Made by a program: the position numbers and the translations under genes | Source of the DNA: Limnoglobus sp. | Lineage (GTDB): Bacteria; Planctomycetota; Planctomycetia; Gemmatales; Gemmataceae | Assembly (NCBI GenBank): GCA_025353985.1 | Contig: JANXNT010000391.1 | Location: 1 to 6,277, forward strand | DNA length: 6,277 bases | Direction of reading: 5' to 3' | Shown here: in pieces, positions 4,576-6,277 of the stretch | How the letters are laid out: each line of letters begins with the position of its first letter | How positions within the stretch are numbered: the first letter of the stretch is position 1 | Notes under the pieces: model-generated | What the model saw: the letters and a program-made list of their open reading frames with translations, nothing else | Database searches by the model: none | What the model was told of the DNA's origin: nothing

Positions 4576-5559
4576 ATGCCGACGATGATTCGTCCGGTGG
4601 TGGCTCCGTGCGTGTCGGTTTGCATCGCGAACTGGAATTGCCGCGAGATGCTACGCGGGTGCCTCGAATCGCTACATCCGCACACGCAGGGGGTTCCGTT
4701 CGAGATCGTCGTCGTCGACAATGCCTCCAGCGATGGCGCGGCCGACATGGTAGCACGCGATTTTCCCCACGTGCGCCTCATCCGCAACAACTCGAACGTC
4801 GGTTTCAGTAAGGCGAACAACCAGGCTGCGGCCGCTTCGTGCGGGCGATTCCTGTTTTTCCTCAACAACGATACGGTGATCCCGCCGCTCGCTTTACGCG
4901 AATTCGTCGACTTCTTCGCCCAGAACCCTGGCGTCGGAATGATCGGCCCGCGACTGCGTGGCGGCGACGGCGAGTTCCAGATTTCGTATCGCCGCAAACC
5001 GACGATCGGCGCACTGTTACACCGCATCAGCTTGTTGCGTTGGACTGGATTATTTCGCAAGGCGTACTACGAATATCGGCGAAATAGCTTCGAGCCGGAA
5101 GGCGTTCACCGCGTCGAAGTGCTGATGGGCGCGGCCGTGTTTTTGCCGCGTGACAGCTTCGAAACGAGCGGGCGTTGGGACGAACAATACCGGTTCGGCG
5201 GCGAAGATTTGGACCTCTCTACGCAAGTCGGGCGACGCAAACCGCTGTACTACGTCGGCAATGTCGAGATCGTGCATTACGGCCGCGTGGCGAGCCGCGC
5301 GAACGTGCGATTCGCCGCGCCGAACGTGGCAATTGGCTACGTGCGTTACTTCCGCAAAGCCGAGGCGAACCGGCGAATCTTGCTGTTTTACAAGCTATTC
5401 GTCACCTTCGATGCCCCCGTGCAGGCGACCGCAAAGCTGGCACAAGGGGCGGTCCGTTGGATGCGTGGGGATCGCGAGCGTGCCCAAAAAAGCTGGCAGG
5501 CCGCCCGCGGTTTGTGGCACTTTCTGCGTACGGACCTCGTCCGTTTCTGGATGGCATGA
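4576..5559 (+). CDS. Family 2 glycosyltransferase, rhamnosyltransferase-like
   Basis: Inverting GT-A glycosyltransferase (GT2), probably moving a sugar from a nucleotide donor to a surface or secreted glycan at the cytoplasmic face of the membrane. Donor and acceptor cannot be read from the sequence. With the ATG at 4576 the product has 327 residues: VSVCIANWN (13-21), VVVDNASSDG (45-54), NVGFSKANNQA (74-84), the metal-binding DxD-type NND (97-99) after FLFFL, MGAAVFLPR (184-192), and the probable catalytic-base motif GGEDLDL (208-214). HYGRVAS (234-240) is typical of the WbbL-like subgroup. The C-terminal ~80 residues are basic and partly amphipathic. The start is uncertain: an ATG at 4543 and a GTG at 4441 are in frame, but the 4441-4542 stretch is less GC-rich at third positions and holds a promoter candidate, so it is probably non-coding. 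No start has a good Shine-Dalgarno sequence. Confidence 0.88.
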   Translation: MPTMIRPVVAPCVSVCIANWNCREMLRGCLESLHPHTQGVPFEIVVVDNASSDGAADMVARDFPHVRLIRNNSNVGFSKANNQAAAASCGRFLFFLNNDTVIPPLALREFVDFFAQNPGVGMIGPRLRGGDGEFQISYRRKPTIGALLHRISLLRWTGLFRKAYYEYRRNSFEPEGVHRVEVLMGAAVFLPRDSFETSGRWDEQYRFGGEDLDLSTQVGRRKPLYYVGNVEIVHYGRVASRANVRFAAPNVAIGYVRYFRKAEANRRILLFYKLFVTFDAPVQATAKLAQGAVRWMRGDRERAQKSWQAARGLWHFLRTDLVRFWMA

Positions 5560-5798
5560 ATGCACTGACGCGAATTCTGTTCGAACAACTCGTCGCCCGC
5601 TGGGTCGGGCCAACGGTGACCCGCTGGTTCGAAGATCGCGCAACGCGCTTTGTATCGAGTGCATTTTCCCGGCTGACACTCCGCCTGTTCGAGCCAAGCC
5701 CACGCGGCCGTTCGCGCCGCAGCCAGGTATTCGTGTTGGTGCTGTTAGCCGCCGGCGCGTACTTCGCGTATCGCGGCATCCGCGCGGGGCGACCGTAA
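5556..5798 (+). CDS. Small membrane protein, 80 residues, function unknown
   Basis: The start codon overlaps the glycosyltransferase stop in an ATGA (5556-5559), a classic arrangement for translational coupling, so the two are probably made together. No family is recognised. The N-terminal part (about 1-47) is amphipathic and rich in Arg, Phe and Leu (LTRILFEQLVARWVGPTVTR). It is followed by a basic PRGRSRRS stretch and one hydrophobic helix at about 57-73 (QVFVLVLLAAGAYFAYR), with a short basic tail. It might help place the glycosyltransferase at the membrane, but that is inference from position only. The frame stays open far upstream inside the glycosyltransferase gene, which is overlap, not a longer protein. 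Confidence 0.65.
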   Translation: MNALTRILFEQLVARWVGPTVTRWFEDRATRFVSSAFSRLTLRLFEPSPRGRSRRSQVFVLVLLAAGAYFAYRGIRAGRP

Positions 5799-5830
5799 AC
5801 GCAGATCTTTCATCACAATGGAGAATGGAC

Positions 5831-6277
5831 ATGGGGATGCCAGCGAAGAACACAATTTGCCTCTGGTACGACGGCGACGCTGAGGCCGCCGCACGGTTTT
5901 ACGCCGAGACCTTTCCCGATTCCTTCGTGAGTGCGGTCCATCGCGCACCGGGAGACTATCCCGCAGGGAAGAAAGGGGACGTGCTGACCGTCGAGTTTAC
6001 CGTGATGGGCATACCGTGCCTCGGGCTAAACGGTGGCCCCAACGTCAAGCACAATTGGGCGTTCTCGTTTCAGGTCGCCACCGCAGATCAAGCCGAAACG
6101 GATCGCTATTGGAACGCGATCGTCGGCAACGGCGGCCACGAAAGCGCGTGCGGCTGGTGCCAGGACAAATGGGGAATCTCCTGGCAAATCACGCCAATTG
6201 TCCTGTCGCAAGCGATCATCGACCCCGATCCCGCCGCCGCCAAGCGCGCGTTCGACGCGATGATGACGATGAAAAAG
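5831..6277 (+). CDS. VOC-superfamily PhnB-like protein, 3' end cut by window edge
   Basis: 149 codons are visible with no stop. The protein belongs to the glyoxalase/dioxygenase (VOC) superfamily, in the PhnB-like branch often annotated as '3-demethylubiquinone-9 3-methyltransferase'. That label is misleading, since no methyltransferase fold is present; the reaction is unknown. Recognisable stretches are ICLWYDGDAEAAARFYAETFP (9-29), GDVLTVEFTVMGIPCLGLNGGP (49-70), AFSFQVATADQAETDRYWNAI (77-97) and CGWCQDKWGISWQI (107-120), near full length for the family. Before AFSF this copy has KHNW, where I recall KHSE as usual. If the Glu matters for metal binding, this member may differ. The ATG at 5831 is chosen because GGAG (5820-5823) lies 7 bases before it; the in-frame ATG at 5825 is too close. 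It follows the small membrane gene by 32 bp. Confidence 0.88.
   Translation, partial: MGMPAKNTICLWYDGDAEAAARFYAETFPDSFVSAVHRAPGDYPAGKKGDVLTVEFTVMGIPCLGLNGGPNVKHNWAFSFQVATADQAETDRYWNAIVGNGGHESACGWCQDKWGISWQITPIVLSQAIIDPDPAAAKRAFDAMMTMKK

Noticed and set aside
5175..5555. Upstream part of the frame that contains the small membrane protein
   Set aside because: It lies inside the glycosyltransferase gene in another frame, where GT2 motifs (GGEDLDL) are encoded. Only the part from 5556 is free.
1..6277. CRISPR array, transposase, toxin-antitoxin or other defence system
   Set aside because: Searched by eye on both strands. No spaced repeats beyond those listed, no transposase motifs, and all convincing genes belong to the families described.

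Overview
The window looks like a chromosomal stretch of a GC-rich planctomycete, most likely a relative of Gemmata. This rests on family resemblance only. The pointers are a tyrosine integrase whose frame runs antisense into a tRNA, an MJ0042-like zinc-ribbon protein with a single membrane helix, a long plant/chlamydia-type enoyl-ACP reductase, and a PhnB-like VOC protein. No taxonomic marker gene is present.

Layout from left to right. (1) Positions 1-981 look like the edge of an integrated element. A tyrosine recombinase, cut by the left window edge, reads rightwards towards a tRNA-Asp(GUC) on the minus strand. Its 3' part holds a short direct-repeat array, then a hairpin that suits a tRNA terminator, and its final codons are antisense to the tRNA. 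The tRNA 3' end is the natural attachment site, so the element should extend to the left. (2) Positions 1127-2008 hold fabI, ending at a near-perfect bidirectional terminator shared with the next, convergent operon. (3) Positions 2049-3525, minus strand, hold a three-gene operon of FKBP-type peptidyl-prolyl isomerases. In order of transcription they are membrane-anchored, secreted and cytosolic. They are clear paralogues, and one block is almost identical at the DNA level. (4) A 126-bp divergent promoter region separates this operon from (5) a rightward group: a zinc-ribbon/membrane protein of unknown function, a family 2 glycosyltransferase, and an 80-residue membrane protein overlapping the glycosyltransferase stop by ATGA. 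(6) The start of a VOC/PhnB-like gene is cut by the right edge.

The genes do not form one obvious pathway. FabI serves fatty-acid synthesis. The FKBP operon would supply proline-isomerase folding activity on both sides of the cytoplasmic membrane. The glycosyltransferase probably acts on a cell-surface or secondary glycan. No gap without a gene exceeds 150 bases. I see no CRISPR array, no transposase and no clear new defence system. The most unusual parts are the integrase/tRNA junction with its repeats and the compartment-spanning FKBP triplet.
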